This document shows positions 28,969-37,586 of a stretch of DNA of 64,000 bases, piece by piece. Location of the stretch: the NCBI RefSeq assembly GCF_002287505.1, contig NZ_CP019688.1, forward strand, positions 868,001 through 932,000, in the 5' to 3' direction. Under the pieces are notes generated by a model, which saw only the letters and a program-made list of their open reading frames with translations, searched no databases and had not been told where the DNA came from. Position numbers and translations under genes: made by a program. This stretch comes from Corynebacterium glaucum (lineage in GTDB: Bacteria > Actinomycetota > Actinomycetes > Mycobacteriales > Mycobacteriaceae). Numbering within the stretch: the first letter of the stretch is position 1; every line of letters begins with the position of its first letter.

Positions 28969-29038
28969 GATTTAACCTTCCTGGTGTAAGTATTCAGTGA
29001 CACGGGAGACAGGCGCAGGTGAGGACCCTGCTGAGCCA

Positions 29039-29614
29039 TCACGTCAGGCGCAGGTCTGTGACACAGGTGGCACCGTCGTCGGTGGTGGAAAACTCCGTGG
29101 TGCCGGTACGCCCCTGGTAGCTGACCTCAATCAGGCCGGTGACATCATCGGGAAGCCAGAAGCCAATAAACCCGTTGTCGAAGGTGGTTGTCGCCTCGTC
29201 CACCAGCACCTCACCGGTCGCCTCATCGGTGATCGTGACCTGGATATCCTCATTGCTGAGTTCCCCCAGGCAGGTCGTGAGGCTGTGGTAAAAGCAGTCG
29301 TGGGTGGAGGTGAGATAGGGTGCGATCGAGACATACGTCTGATTGTCGGGAAGATCGACCACGACTTCCTGGTCACCGCTCGAGAGCAGCAGCTCATCGG
29401 CACGCACTGAGGCGATCAGATCCGTGGGACGCTCAGCGACCTTCTGCCGGTCGAGGTGATCAATGATCTCCACCGCGTCCATGTCGGCCAGGCCATGGGT
29501 AGTCAGGAATGTATCCTGGGACACCGTCCCGTCGGCCGTGGGTTCCGGGTCGGCGGCCGAACACCCCGTGAGGGCGAGGGCAAGGGCGGCGGCTGCGATC
29601 GCTGCTCGTTTCAC
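29039..29614 (-). CDS. cueP: CueP family copper-binding lipoprotein
   Basis: A 191-residue exported protein with lipobox LTGCS. The domain ends with THDCFYHSLTTCLGEL, an immunoglobulin-like strand region and a final Cys in DGATCVTDLRL. This cysteine pattern fits CueP, a periplasmic copper chaperone or store in enterics that also occurs in corynebacteria. The GTG start at 29614 has AAGGAG six bases upstream, while a longer ATG start at 29689 has none. It probably leads the operon with the multicopper oxidase. Confidence 0.78.
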   Translation of the reverse strand: MKRAAIAAAALALALTGCSAADPEPTADGTVSQDTFLTTHGLADMDAVEIIDHLDRQKVAERPTDLIASVRADELLLSSGDQEVVVDLPDNQTYVSIAPYLTSTHDCFYHSLTTCLGELSNEDIQVTITDEATGEVLVDEATTTFDNGFIGFWLPDDVTGLIEVSYQGRTGTTEFSTTDDGATCVTDLRLT

Positions 29615-29711
29615 GTCAATCTCCTTGGATCGTGGTAAGACCGTGAGAAGACACCGCCTCAAGGCCGATGTCATACCTTTATCTAGCACGGGTGCCTGAC
29701 GGACTAGAAAT

Positions 29712-29742
29712 CAAAAACCCTGCTCACAGCCTTATAGCAGGG
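29712..29742 (-). terminator. Orphan terminator-like hairpin
   Basis: On the minus strand, CCCTGCT and AGCAGGG close an 11-base loop and are followed by TTTTTG. No minus-strand gene precedes it: the region 29743-30017 has no supported gene. It is perhaps a leftover of a lost gene, or a barrier that insulates the cueP promoter from the two-component promoter. Confidence 0.45.
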
Positions 29743-29939
29743 CGAAAAGGGGGTGAATTCGGTGGGCTGGGTCACCACCGGGACACCACCCCACAGCCGT
29801 GGGCGATGTCCTTCTACCCGCCCCGGGTATGCGGTGCAGGCAGTGAAATCCCTGGTGGCGCCTGCTGAACCGACGAGGGGAGGCGATGCCGCCGGCCCGG
29901 GGTGGGGCACAGGGGTGACGGCGGTCGAAGGGTGATATT

Positions 29940-29959
29940 TGAAGATTTGATGAAGATTT
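29940..29959 (+). promoter_or_regulatory. Tandem repeat, probable response-regulator box
   Basis: TGAAGATTT occurs twice 11 bp apart (29940-29948, 29951-29959), the spacing used by OmpR-family dimers. It lies 58 bp before the response-regulator start and could also act on the divergent cueP-oxidase operon. Confidence 0.55.
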
Positions 29960-30017
29960 CCCCGCCGGGTACTGAGCGAGGGTGGTATTCCCCCTGGACG
30001 GAGTGATACTGGGGTCT

Positions 30018-30740
30018 ATGGCTGACCGCACACCGACCACCGCCACGCCCCCGGGGCGGGTGCTGGTCGTCGATGATGAACAACCCCTGGCTCAGATGGT
30101 GGCCTCCTACCTCATCCGGGCCGGCTTCGATACCCGCCAGGCGCACACCGGCACCCAGGCCGTGGACGAGGCCCGTCGCTTTTCCCCCGATGTTGTGGTG
30201 CTGGATCTGGGGCTGCCCGAACTCGACGGCCTGGAGGTGTGCCGACGGATCCGCACCTTCTCGGACTGCTACATCCTCATGCTCACCGCGCGTGGCAGCG
30301 AGGACGACAAGATCAGCGGTTTGACCCTGGGGGCGGATGACTACATCACCAAACCTTTTAGCATCCGGGAACTGGTGACCCGGGTGCATGCGGTGCTGCG
30401 CCGCCCGCGCACCAGCATCACCCCACCGCAGGTGACCACCCCCTTGATCGTTGGTGACCTCATCCTTGACCCCGTCGCCCATCAGGTGTGGGTGGGGGAG
30501 ACGACCGTGGAGCTCACCCGCACGGAGTTCGAGCTGCTGGTTGCCCTGGCCCTGCGCCCCGGCCAAGTGTTGACCCGCCACGACCTGGTCACCGAGGTCT
30601 GGGACACCACCTGGGTCGGTGATGAACGCATCGTCGATGTCCACATCGGCAACTTGCGTCGCAAGCTCGGCACCGACACCCGGGGCCGGGGGTTTATCGA
30701 CACCGTGCGTGGCGTGGGCTACCGGGTGGGGCAGCCATGA
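30018..30740 (+). CDS. OmpR-family response regulator, copper-associated
   Basis: A 240-residue two-domain regulator. The receiver domain has LVVDDEQ, the phospho-acceptor Asp in VVLDLGLPELDG and Lys in ADDYITKPFS. The C-terminal winged helix has LTRTEFELLVALALRPGQVLTRHDLV and VDVHIGNLRRKLG. It overlaps the kinase gene by 4 bp (ATGA). Its place between the oxidase operon and the CopZ/ATPase genes indicates control of copper defence (CopR-like). Confidence 0.9.
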   Translation: MADRTPTTATPPGRVLVVDDEQPLAQMVASYLIRAGFDTRQAHTGTQAVDEARRFSPDVVVLDLGLPELDGLEVCRRIRTFSDCYILMLTARGSEDDKISGLTLGADDYITKPFSIRELVTRVHAVLRRPRTSITPPQVTTPLIVGDLILDPVAHQVWVGETTVELTRTEFELLVALALRPGQVLTRHDLVTEVWDTTWVGDERIVDVHIGNLRRKLGTDTRGRGFIDTVRGVGYRVGQP

Positions 30741-31864
30741 ATCACGGACCCGGCCTGACCTTCCGCTTCCTGGCCGCCCAGGTGTTGGTCGTGGTGATTA
30801 GCCTGCTGGTGGCCGCGGCCGTGGCCACGATGGTGGGCCCGACCCTGTTCCATGATCATATGTTGATGACCGGCCCGGAGGACCCCTCGCTGGAGTTGTT
30901 CCATGCCGAGCAGGCCTACCGGGACGCCAACCTGATCACCCTGGCCGTCGCCCTGCCCTCCGCCTTGATCAGCGCCCTGCTGGCCAGCCTGTGGTTATCG
31001 CGTCGTCTGCGCACCCCCCTGCAGGATCTCACCCGCGCCGCTACCAGCCTGGCGGCCGGCAACTCCCGTATCCGCGTGCCCGCCGGAGAAGCAGGCCCCG
31101 AGGTCACCACCCTGGCGCATGCCTTCAACACCATGGCCGACCGGCTGGAACACACTGAACAGGTCCGCCGCCAGATGCTCTCTGATCTGGCCCACGAAAT
31201 GGGCACCCCCTTATCGACGCTCACGGTCTACCTCGATGGTCTCCAGGACGGGGTCGTGGATTGGAATAATGCCACCCACACGATCATGGCTGACCAACTC
31301 ACCCGCCTGACCCGGTTGATGGAAGACATCGACGATGTCTCCCGGGCCCAGGAACACCGGATCGATTTGGACCTGGCGGAGGAAGGGCTCGGGGATCTGC
31401 TCCATACCGCCGCTGCTGCCGCGGGGGAAGCTTATGCTGACAAAGGCGTCGATTTACAGGTCGAGACCATTACGGACACCGCCCGGGTGCTCGTGGACCG
31501 GCAACGCTTCGGCCAGGTGATGAGCAATCTCCTGTCGAACGCGCTACGGCACACCCCAGCCGGCGGGCTGGTCCGGATCAGCGTCCACCGACAGGGGGCG
31601 TCCACCGCGCTCATCCACGTCGCCGATGACGGCGAGGGCATCCCACCTGGCCAGCTCGAACACATCTTTGAACGCTTCTACCGGGGGGATGCCGCCCGCA
31701 GCCGGGACAACGGCGGGGCCGGTATCGGTCTGACCATCTCCAAGGCATTGATCGAGGCCCACGGCGGCACTCTCACCGCCACCTCCCCCGGACCCGGTCG
31801 CGGAGCGGTGTTTGCCCTCCGCCTCCCGCTGTCCCCTCCCGACAGTGAGGAGGCTGCTCGGTGA
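30737..31864 (+). CDS. Sensor histidine kinase, copper-associated
   Basis: A 375-residue kinase with two membrane segments (about 11-33 and 66-87) enclosing a short extracytoplasmic loop rich in His, Met and Glu, plausible for metal sensing. Then come HAMP, the phospho-acceptor helix (SDLAHEMGTPLS, His153) and the ATPase domain (NLLSNALRHTPAGG, DDGEGIPPGQ, GAGIGLTISKALIEAHGG). It is the partner of the preceding regulator. Confidence 0.9.
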   Translation: MNHGPGLTFRFLAAQVLVVVISLLVAAAVATMVGPTLFHDHMLMTGPEDPSLELFHAEQAYRDANLITLAVALPSALISALLASLWLSRRLRTPLQDLTRAATSLAAGNSRIRVPAGEAGPEVTTLAHAFNTMADRLEHTEQVRRQMLSDLAHEMGTPLSTLTVYLDGLQDGVVDWNNATHTIMADQLTRLTRLMEDIDDVSRAQEHRIDLDLAEEGLGDLLHTAAAAAGEAYADKGVDLQVETITDTARVLVDRQRFGQVMSNLLSNALRHTPAGGLVRISVHRQGASTALIHVADDGEGIPPGQLEHIFERFYRGDAARSRDNGGAGIGLTISKALIEAHGGTLTATSPGPGRGAVFALRLPLSPPDSEEAAR

Positions 31865-31909
31865 CCACACCCTGCCCCGCGTGAGGGCCGTGCCCTGCAC
31901 CCCTTGAAA

Positions 31910-31930
31910 ATATACCCCCGGGGGGTATAT
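31910..31930. promoter_or_regulatory. CsoR-type copper operator
   Basis: ATATACCCCC and its exact complement flank one central G, giving a 21-bp palindrome 45 bp before the CopZ-like start. GTAT-CCCC-type palindromes are known CsoR sites, from which Cu(I) releases the repressor. No csoR gene is in the window, so the repressor would be encoded elsewhere. Confidence 0.7.
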
Positions 31931-31975
31931 GCTAGCGAGCGTTACCGCATCCCACCGACCCATAGGAGCTTTCCC

Positions 31976-32302
31976 ATGATCACCTCCCCGCCCCGCCTCT
32001 TGCCGATGGCCTCCCACGGCTGCAGCTGTTGCGGACCTGCCTCACGTGCCGACACCGCCTCCATCCCTGCCGCCAGCGACTCGTCAGCAGGAGGATCCTC
32101 CCCGAGCTACCAGGTCACCGGCCTGACCTGCGGGCACTGCGTGAAAAGCGTGACCCAGGCCCTTCAGGCCCTCCCCCAGGTCGACGACGTCCAGGTTGAT
32201 CTCGCTGCTGGTGGTGTTTCCACCGTCACGGTCACCGGTGTCGTACCTCCGGAGATGGTTCGCCGGGCCATCGAGGAGGCCGGCTACACCGTCTTATCCT
32301 GA
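31976..32302 (+). CDS. HMA-domain copper chaperone (CopZ-like)
   Basis: A 108-residue protein. Its C-terminal 68 residues form a heavy-metal-associated domain with the Cu(I) site GLTCGHCVKSV and end EEAGYTVLS. The N-terminal 40 residues hold an extra cysteine cluster (HGCSCCGP) joined by a Ser/Ala linker, which is not in standard CopZ. TAGGAG lies 8 bases before ATG 31976. It precedes the ATPase and would deliver Cu(I) to it. Confidence 0.85.
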   Translation: MITSPPRLLPMASHGCSCCGPASRADTASIPAASDSSAGGSSPSYQVTGLTCGHCVKSVTQALQALPQVDDVQVDLAAGGVSTVTVTGVVPPEMVRRAIEEAGYTVLS

Positions 32303-32353
32303 TCAGTTTTACCCATCATCTCGACCCCGACCGGGTTGAGCGAAAGGAACGTC

Positions 32354-34588
32354 ATGAGCACTCCCCACCATTCCGGTGATCGCCATGGTGATCACCGCGC
32401 TCCGGAAACAGACCACACCCACCACCCGGATCATGCCAGCCACGAACACCACGCAGATGCCGACACCCACGGCCAGGCGATGCCCCACGATCACCCGCAC
32501 TCCGCCCTGGACGAAGATCACCAAGTTCATGGTCACGGCGAACACGCCGGACACAGCACCGCAATGTTTCGGGACCGCTTCTGGTGGTCGCTGATTCTGT
32601 CTATTCCCGTCGTTATTTTCAGCCCCATGGTCGCCCAGCTGCTCGGCTACCACCTCCCGGCATTCCCCGGATCCACCTGGATCCCCCCGGTGCTGGGCAC
32701 GATCATCTTCGTCTACGGCGGAACGCCTTTCCTCAAGGGTGGATGGAAAGAACTGAAATCCCGCCAACCCGGGATGATGCTCCTGATCGCCATGGCCATC
32801 ACCGTGGCGTTTGTCGCCTCCTGGGTCACCACTCTGGGGCTGGGCGGTTTTGACCTGGACTTCTGGTGGGAGCTGGCTCTGCTGGTGACCATCATGCTGC
32901 TGGGCCACTGGCTGGAGATGCGCGCTCTCGGGGCCGCGTCCTCAGCGCTTGACGCGCTGGCTGCCCTGCTGCCGGATGAGGCCGAGAAAGTCATCGACGG
33001 GACCACCCGCACCGTCGCCATCTCCGAGCTGGTCGTCGACGACGTCGTGCTGGTGAGGGCCGGTGCCCGGGTGCCGGCCGACGGAACCATCCTCGACGGA
33101 GCCGCCGAATTCGATGAGGCGATGATCACCGGCGAATCCCGTCCCGTCTTCCGCGACACCGGTGACAAGGTGGTCGCCGGTACTGTGGCCACCGACAACA
33201 CCGTCCGTATCCGGGTGGAGGCTACCGGCGGGGACACCGCCCTGGCCGGGATCCAACGCTTGGTTGCCGACGCCCAGGAGTCCTCCTCCCGGGCCCAGGC
33301 CCTGGCGGATCGGGCGGCGGCGTTGTTGTTCTGGTTCGCGCTGATCTCCGCTCTGATCACCGCGGTGGTGTGGACCATCATCGGCAGCCCGGACGATGCC
33401 GTGGCGCGCACGGTCACGGTGCTGGTCATCGCCTGCCCGCACGCCCTGGGCCTGGCGATTCCGCTGGTCATTGCGATCTCCACCGAGCGGGCCGCGAAAT
33501 CCGGGGTGCTCATCAAGGACCGGATGGCGCTCGAGCGGATGCGCACCATCGACGTGATGCTCTTCGACAAAACCGGCACCCTGACCGAGGGTGCGCACGC
33601 GGTCACCGGTGTCGCGGCAGCTGTCGGCGTCACCGAGGGCGAGCTGCTGGCCCTGGCCGCCGCCGCGGAGGCCGACAGCGAGCACCCCGTGGCCCGCGCC
33701 ATCGTGGCGGCCGCGGCCGCCCATCCCGAGGCCCCCCTTCGGCAAATCCGTGCAACTGGTTTCAGCGCCGCCTCCGGCCGGGGGGTCCGGGCCACTGTCG
33801 ATGGCGCTGAGATCCTCGTGGGCGGGCCGAACATGCTGCGCGAGCTCAACCTCACCACCCCGGCCGAGCTCACCGACACCACCAGCGCCTGGACCGGGCG
33901 TGGGGCCGGTGTGCTGCATATTGTCCGCGACGGTCAGATCATCGGTGCGGTGGCCGTCGAGGACAAGATCCGCCCCGAATCCCACGCCGCCGTGAAAGCC
34001 CTGCAGGACCGCGGGGTGAAGGTCGCGATGATCACCGGTGACGCGCAGCAGGTGGCCCAGGCGGTTGGCCAGGACCTGGGGATCGATGAGGTCTTCGCCG
34101 AGGTCCTGCCCCAGGACAAGGACACCAAGGTCACCCAGTTACAGGAGCGTGGCCTGAGCGTGGCCATGGTCGGCGACGGTGTCAACGACGCCCCCGCTCT
34201 GACCCGCGCGGAGGTCGGTATCGCCATCGGGGCCGGCACGGATGTGGCCATGGAATCCGCCGGAGTGGTCCTGGCCAGTGATGACCCGCGGGCAGTGCTG
34301 TCGATGATTGAGCTCTCGCAGGCCAGCTACCGCAAGATGATCCAGAACCTCATCTGGGCCTCTGGCTACAACATCCTCGCCGTGCCGCTGGCCGCCGGCG
34401 TGCTCGCCCCGATCGGGTTCGTGCTGTCTCCGGCCGTGGGCGCGATCTTGATGTCTGCCTCGACCATCGTGGTGGCCCTGAACGCCCAGCTGTTGCGTCG
34501 CATTGATCTGGATCCGGCTCACCTGGCTCCGACCGAGTCGAAGGAAGAACACACCACGCCTACTCCGGCATCCACCGCCGTCCACTGA
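32354..34588 (+). CDS. copB: Copper-exporting P-type ATPase, CPH type (CopB-like)
   Basis: A 744-residue P1B ATPase. The first 75 residues are His/Asp-rich (repeated HxH and DH pairs) and replace an HMA domain. The membrane metal site is CPH (about 361-363), which defines the CopB/P1B-3 group. The phosphorylation site is DKTGTLT (Asp405), with TGES, MITGD and GDGVNDAPAL also present. It exports copper from the cytoplasm. ATG 32354 has AAAGGA five bases upstream. Confidence 0.94.
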   Translation: MSTPHHSGDRHGDHRAPETDHTHHPDHASHEHHADADTHGQAMPHDHPHSALDEDHQVHGHGEHAGHSTAMFRDRFWWSLILSIPVVIFSPMVAQLLGYHLPAFPGSTWIPPVLGTIIFVYGGTPFLKGGWKELKSRQPGMMLLIAMAITVAFVASWVTTLGLGGFDLDFWWELALLVTIMLLGHWLEMRALGAASSALDALAALLPDEAEKVIDGTTRTVAISELVVDDVVLVRAGARVPADGTILDGAAEFDEAMITGESRPVFRDTGDKVVAGTVATDNTVRIRVEATGGDTALAGIQRLVADAQESSSRAQALADRAAALLFWFALISALITAVVWTIIGSPDDAVARTVTVLVIACPHALGLAIPLVIAISTERAAKSGVLIKDRMALERMRTIDVMLFDKTGTLTEGAHAVTGVAAAVGVTEGELLALAAAAEADSEHPVARAIVAAAAAHPEAPLRQIRATGFSAASGRGVRATVDGAEILVGGPNMLRELNLTTPAELTDTTSAWTGRGAGVLHIVRDGQIIGAVAVEDKIRPESHAAVKALQDRGVKVAMITGDAQQVAQAVGQDLGIDEVFAEVLPQDKDTKVTQLQERGLSVAMVGDGVNDAPALTRAEVGIAIGAGTDVAMESAGVVLASDDPRAVLSMIELSQASYRKMIQNLIWASGYNILAVPLAAGVLAPIGFVLSPAVGAILMSASTIVVALNAQLLRRIDLDPAHLAPTESKEEHTTPTPASTAVH

Positions 34589-34637
34589 TCCACTACTTCT
34601 CTCCACTGCCCCCCATATGACCCTGAAAGGCTCCACG

Positions 34638-35324
34638 ATGAAGCGCACGCTTGTTCTTTCCGCTCTCGCCGTGGCCTCCACCCTGGCGCTGACCGCCTGC
34701 GGTGAGACCACCGAGTCAGGCAACACCGACGCCACCACCTCGGCCACCAGCACTGCGACGACTACCGCTGAGACGACCGAGACCACCACGGCGACGACTG
34801 AGGCGGACGGGGAGATCTCCGCCGATCACAACGACGCGGACATCATGTTTGCCCAGATGATGATCCCCCATCACCAGCAGGCCGTGGAGATGAGTGAGAT
34901 GCTCCTGGCCAAGGAGGGTATCCCCGCCCAGGTCGTGGAGTTTGCCCAGGGGGTTATTGACGCCCAAGGACCGGAGATTGACCGGATGAACGCCATGCTC
35001 GAGGCCTGGGGCCAGCAGCCGGTCACCGACTCTGGGGGCATGGGGACCATGGACGAGATGGGTGGAATGGATCACGGCGAGATGGGTGGCATGAGCGGGA
35101 TGATGAGCCAGGAGGACATGACAGCCCTTGAGAAAGCCCAGGGCACCGAGGCTGCCCGCCTCTACCTGGAGCAGATGACCGCCCACCACGAAGGTGCGGT
35201 CGACATGGCCCGTGACGAGGTTGCTGACGGCCAGAATCCCCATGCGATCACCCTGGCCGAACAAATCATCAACGACCAGGAAGCCGAGATCGCCCAGATG
35301 CAGCAGATGCTCGCTGACCTATGA
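34638..35324 (+). CDS. DUF305 lipoprotein, copper-associated
   Basis: A 228-residue lipoprotein (lipobox LTAC at about residue 20), then a Thr/Glu/Ala-rich linker and a DUF305 ferritin-like domain. The paired motifs FAQMMIPHHQQAVEMSEM and YLEQMTAHHEGAVDMARDEV are typical, with a Met/Gly/His-rich insert (GGMDHGEMGGMSGMM) between them. Such proteins accompany copper resistance operons and probably bind the metal outside the membrane. It is 49 bp after the ATPase, in the same operon. Confidence 0.88.
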   Translation: MKRTLVLSALAVASTLALTACGETTESGNTDATTSATSTATTTAETTETTTATTEADGEISADHNDADIMFAQMMIPHHQQAVEMSEMLLAKEGIPAQVVEFAQGVIDAQGPEIDRMNAMLEAWGQQPVTDSGGMGTMDEMGGMDHGEMGGMSGMMSQEDMTALEKAQGTEAARLYLEQMTAHHEGAVDMARDEVADGQNPHAITLAEQIINDQEAEIAQMQQMLADL

Positions 35325-35417
35325 CAGGTCCCCGTCTTTTTCTGATCCCGAGGACAGGAATCTGAAAAAGAGGGATAACCGTGACGATTGCGACCTGCTG
35401 CGGGCGATGGGTCGTTG

Positions 35418-36044
35418 TCACCGCAGCGGGTGCACCGGGGTGGATGTTTCTTCTCCCTCTGGTCGCACCACTTCGGCTAGGCCTTCGACGTGCTCCGCCT
35501 CCTTGCGTGCGTCGCTGCGAATCTGCTCGGCGTCTTGCTCGGCCTTCTCACAGGCTTCCTGCAATACTCGGTCAGCAACTTTGCGGGCCTGCTCTTCGGC
35601 GTTCTGTTGGATACGCTGTGCCTTCTTGAGCTCGTCGGCGTCCTGTTTGCGATCACGTTGCGTCGCGTCCATGTCACGTTGCACGGAGCGTCGCTTCAGT
35701 TCGACTTCGCTCTCTCGGTTCGCGAGATCACGCTCCCAGTCTTGCTGCTCAGCGTAGCGGTCCGGGTTCAGTGACTCGTTGTGTCGTTCGGAGACTTCCA
35801 GCTCGACCGGGTAACCGAGCGAGTGCATTTGTTCGCGCAGGCCCTTTTGCGCCGTCAGCGTTTTATGTTGTCCAGTGATCTGCTTGCCCTTCTTCGGATC
35901 ATCCTTGTACCTGTTCGACGGGTCGGTGTTGTACGCAATGCCGGGGCGGCAGCGTAGCTTGTCGGGATCATCGGGATTGGCGGAGAAGGTATCCGCTTGG
36001 AACTGGATGTGCAGGTAGCCCTGCACCATGAAAAATATGTACAT
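35418..36044 (-). CDS. Coiled-coil protein of unknown function
   Basis: A 208-residue soluble protein. Residues 1-90 include a mixed region with KLRCRPGIAYNTDPSNRYKDDPKKGKQ-type polar sequence. Residues 95-195 are a highly charged heptad-like coiled coil rich in Arg, Glu, Asp and Gln. The family was not recognised. The tail resembles the coiled coils of plasmid mobilisation or replication accessory proteins, but no relaxase or Rep motif is visible. It is opposite in strand to the copper genes and sits just before a ychF-end repeat. Confidence 0.5.
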   Translation of the reverse strand: MYIFFMVQGYLHIQFQADTFSANPDDPDKLRCRPGIAYNTDPSNRYKDDPKKGKQITGQHKTLTAQKGLREQMHSLGYPVELEVSERHNESLNPDRYAEQQDWERDLANRESEVELKRRSVQRDMDATQRDRKQDADELKKAQRIQQNAEEQARKVADRVLQEACEKAEQDAEQIRSDARKEAEHVEGLAEVVRPEGEETSTPVHPLR

Positions 36045-36185
36045 TGAACGCGCATCCTTCCGTGCCCTGTTGCTTCCCGAGTTGCTAGATATTCCGGGAG
36101 CGATAGCGCCATGACCCCATCTTGCGGTACTTCTCTGGATTTACTTGCTGTCTTTAGCGGAAAGGTTTCTTTGCGCCGACACGCC

Positions 36186-36209
36186 GTGGAGTTCAAGTTC
36201 AACGTGTAG
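36186..36209 (+). repeat. ychF-end repeat, copy 3
   Basis: Core TTCAAGTTCAACGTGTAG is preceded by GCGCCGACACGCC. It closes the copper block. The next base begins the stop codon of a VOC remnant on the other strand. Confidence 0.8.
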
Positions 36210-36358
36210 TTACGCTTCGGGGCTGCCCACGCAAAACTCGTTGCCTGGGGTGGAGTCGGCCATGACAAAGGCTCCGTAGTCGGTGACGATCTGGCATCCT
36301 GTTGCGGCGGATCAGAATTCGCCGAGCTTAGAGGGACCGTTACAGCCGAAATTTATCT
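36210..36358 (-). pseudogene. VOC-family gene remnant
   Basis: The minus strand begins at the cassette edge with the same stop-proximal bases as the intact VOC gene at 44379 (GAAGC then SPEA-type C-terminus). It then skips about 185 bp of the coding sequence and resumes with the segment around the FWSAATGCEI-like region. Only about 140 bp remain. It shows that two different cassettes shared the same VOC-containing left end. Confidence 0.8.
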
Positions 36359-36411
36359 GGCTGACAGCGGAGACTGTGTCACACATAGTTCGTATCGAAC
36401 CTGTCTTCCGA

Positions 36412-36654
36412 TTAGCCGAGAAGGTTCCGGTACTGCTTACGCGCCTTCATTGAATGGATGATTGTCTCCGTTCCGTCATCCCAAAGGAGAACGACGAGCT
36501 CAAGTAAGCGCATCGAAGTGTCGAATCCAAGACGGAGCTCTCGTTGAGGATTTTCATCGTCTAGCGGAGCGTGAAATGCGCAGCCTGAGGTCGCCGCGAC
36601 TATGGAATCTTCGGGCTCAATGCCGTGCTTGGTCGCGCTCCGTCGGACTTCCAT
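36412..36654 (-). CDS. BrnT-like toxin of a type II TA pair
   Basis: An 80-residue protein with the pattern of small toxins paired with RHH antitoxins in actinobacteria: an N-terminal helix SATKHGIEPEDSIVAA, a strand region LRLGFDTSMRLLELVVLLWDDG, and the closing IIHSMKARKQYRNLL, where IIHxMxxRxxY is characteristic. It probably acts as an RNase-type toxin of the BrnT/RelE superfamily. It starts 2 bp after the antitoxin stop. Confidence 0.7.
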   Translation of the reverse strand: MEVRRSATKHGIEPEDSIVAATSGCAFHAPLDDENPQRELRLGFDTSMRLLELVVLLWDDGTETIIHSMKARKQYRNLLG

Positions 36655-36656
36655 CT

Positions 36657-36902
36657 TTAGATTGCGTTCTTCAAAGCTTCACGGATCGCCTGCGACCGTG
36701 ACCAACCGTGGGCAGCGGCATACTTGTCGAGGTTCGCAATCTCTTTGGGCGAGAGTCGGATAGAAATCACTTTTGCCGCGTCGTTGTTTCGCGGCTTCCG
36801 TCCTCGTCGGCGCAGCGTCTCCACATCGTAACCGTTTTCGGCTTCGGTTACCCACCTGTCAATTTGCGCCTCGCTCACCGGTTGGCCATTAATCGTTTTC
36901 AT
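36657..36902 (-). CDS. Ribbon-helix-helix antitoxin
   Basis: An 81-residue protein from ATG 36902 (a further ATG at 36929 adds nine residues). The N-terminal part INGQPVSEAQIDRWVTEAENGYDV is typical of antitoxins partnered with BrnT-like toxins. The C-terminal RHH domain reads VISIRLSPKEIANLDKYAAAHGWSRSQAIREAL. It precedes its toxin in one operon and is expected to repress its own promoter. Confidence 0.75.
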   Translation of the reverse strand: MKTINGQPVSEAQIDRWVTEAENGYDVETLRRRGRKPRNNDAAKVISIRLSPKEIANLDKYAAAHGWSRSQAIREALKNAI

Positions 36903-36968
36903 ACAAACTAATCGTAATACGGAAATCATTGGAACTTCTAGAGGAAGACGGGTTTTGCCTGAAGTTCG

Positions 36969-36992
36969 GTGGAGCTCAAATTCAATGTGTGC
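36969..36992 (+). repeat. ychF-end repeat, copy 4 (degenerate)
   Basis: GTGGAGCTCAAATTCAATGT then GTGC instead of GTAG. It has about four changes from the consensus, including loss of the stop. It marks the right edge of the TA block before the intact arfB. Confidence 0.6.
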
Positions 36993-37061
36993 TTCACCAA
37001 TGGGCTAGCTGAATGCGGTAACCGACCAAACCCTCGTAACTTTGGCGAAGTTCCACCGAAA

Positions 37062-37502
37062 TCACAGCTGGGGCTTACGCCTCGTCGACTTCAGCTCCGA
37101 GCGCCGCTTCTTCGCTTCGAGACGGCGCCGCACCGAGCCGCGCGTCGGCTTCGTTTTCCGCCGCGGAGGAGGCGGTGGGGCGAGCGCCTCCCGCAACAGG
37201 GCGGCCATTCGTTCCCGCGCCTCGGCACGGTTGCGGACCTGCGAGCGCTGCGTCGACGCGCTTATGGTGAGCACAGTGCCGTCTAGGCGGTGTTCGAGGT
37301 TGTGGAGGGCGCGGCGGCGTTGGGCGTCGGAAAGCGATGCGCATTCCGCGATGTCGATGGAGAGCTGCACCTTGCTGTCGGTGGTGTTGACGCCCTGGCC
37401 GCCCGGGCCTGACGCTTTCGCGAACCGCTCCGTCAGATCCGCGGCGACGACAACGAGGCCGCCGGGGATCCCCGGGCCGGGCGCGATGGTCAGGTCCTGC
37501 AT
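37062..37502 (-). CDS. arfB: Alternative ribosome-rescue factor ArfB
   Basis: A 146-residue peptidyl-tRNA hydrolase that frees ribosomes stalled on non-stop mRNA. It contains the GGQ motif in GPGGQGVNTTDSKVQLS and the long basic C-terminal tail (PPPPPRRKTKPTRGSVRRRLEAKKRRS region) that enters the mRNA channel. It is probably the native copy: a truncated relative lies directly after ychF at 23.7-24.1 kb, so ychF and arfB may have been adjacent before the cassettes accumulated. Confidence 0.92.
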   Translation of the reverse strand: MQDLTIAPGPGIPGGLVVVAADLTERFAKASGPGGQGVNTTDSKVQLSIDIAECASLSDAQRRRALHNLEHRLDGTVLTISASTQRSQVRNRAEARERMAALLREALAPPPPPRRKTKPTRGSVRRRLEAKKRRSELKSTRRKPQL

Positions 37503-37586
37503 GCCGTCCACACTACGTTCACCCTGGGGCCGAAGACGAGGCAGCTGGGAAAGGGCTGAGGCGGAGCCCGGCGCAAAACACTTGCG

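Noticed and set aside
29704-29910. 68-codon minus-strand frame ending CYKAVSRVFDF
   Set aside because: No ribosome site, no family likeness and biased composition. It covers the terminator-like hairpin.
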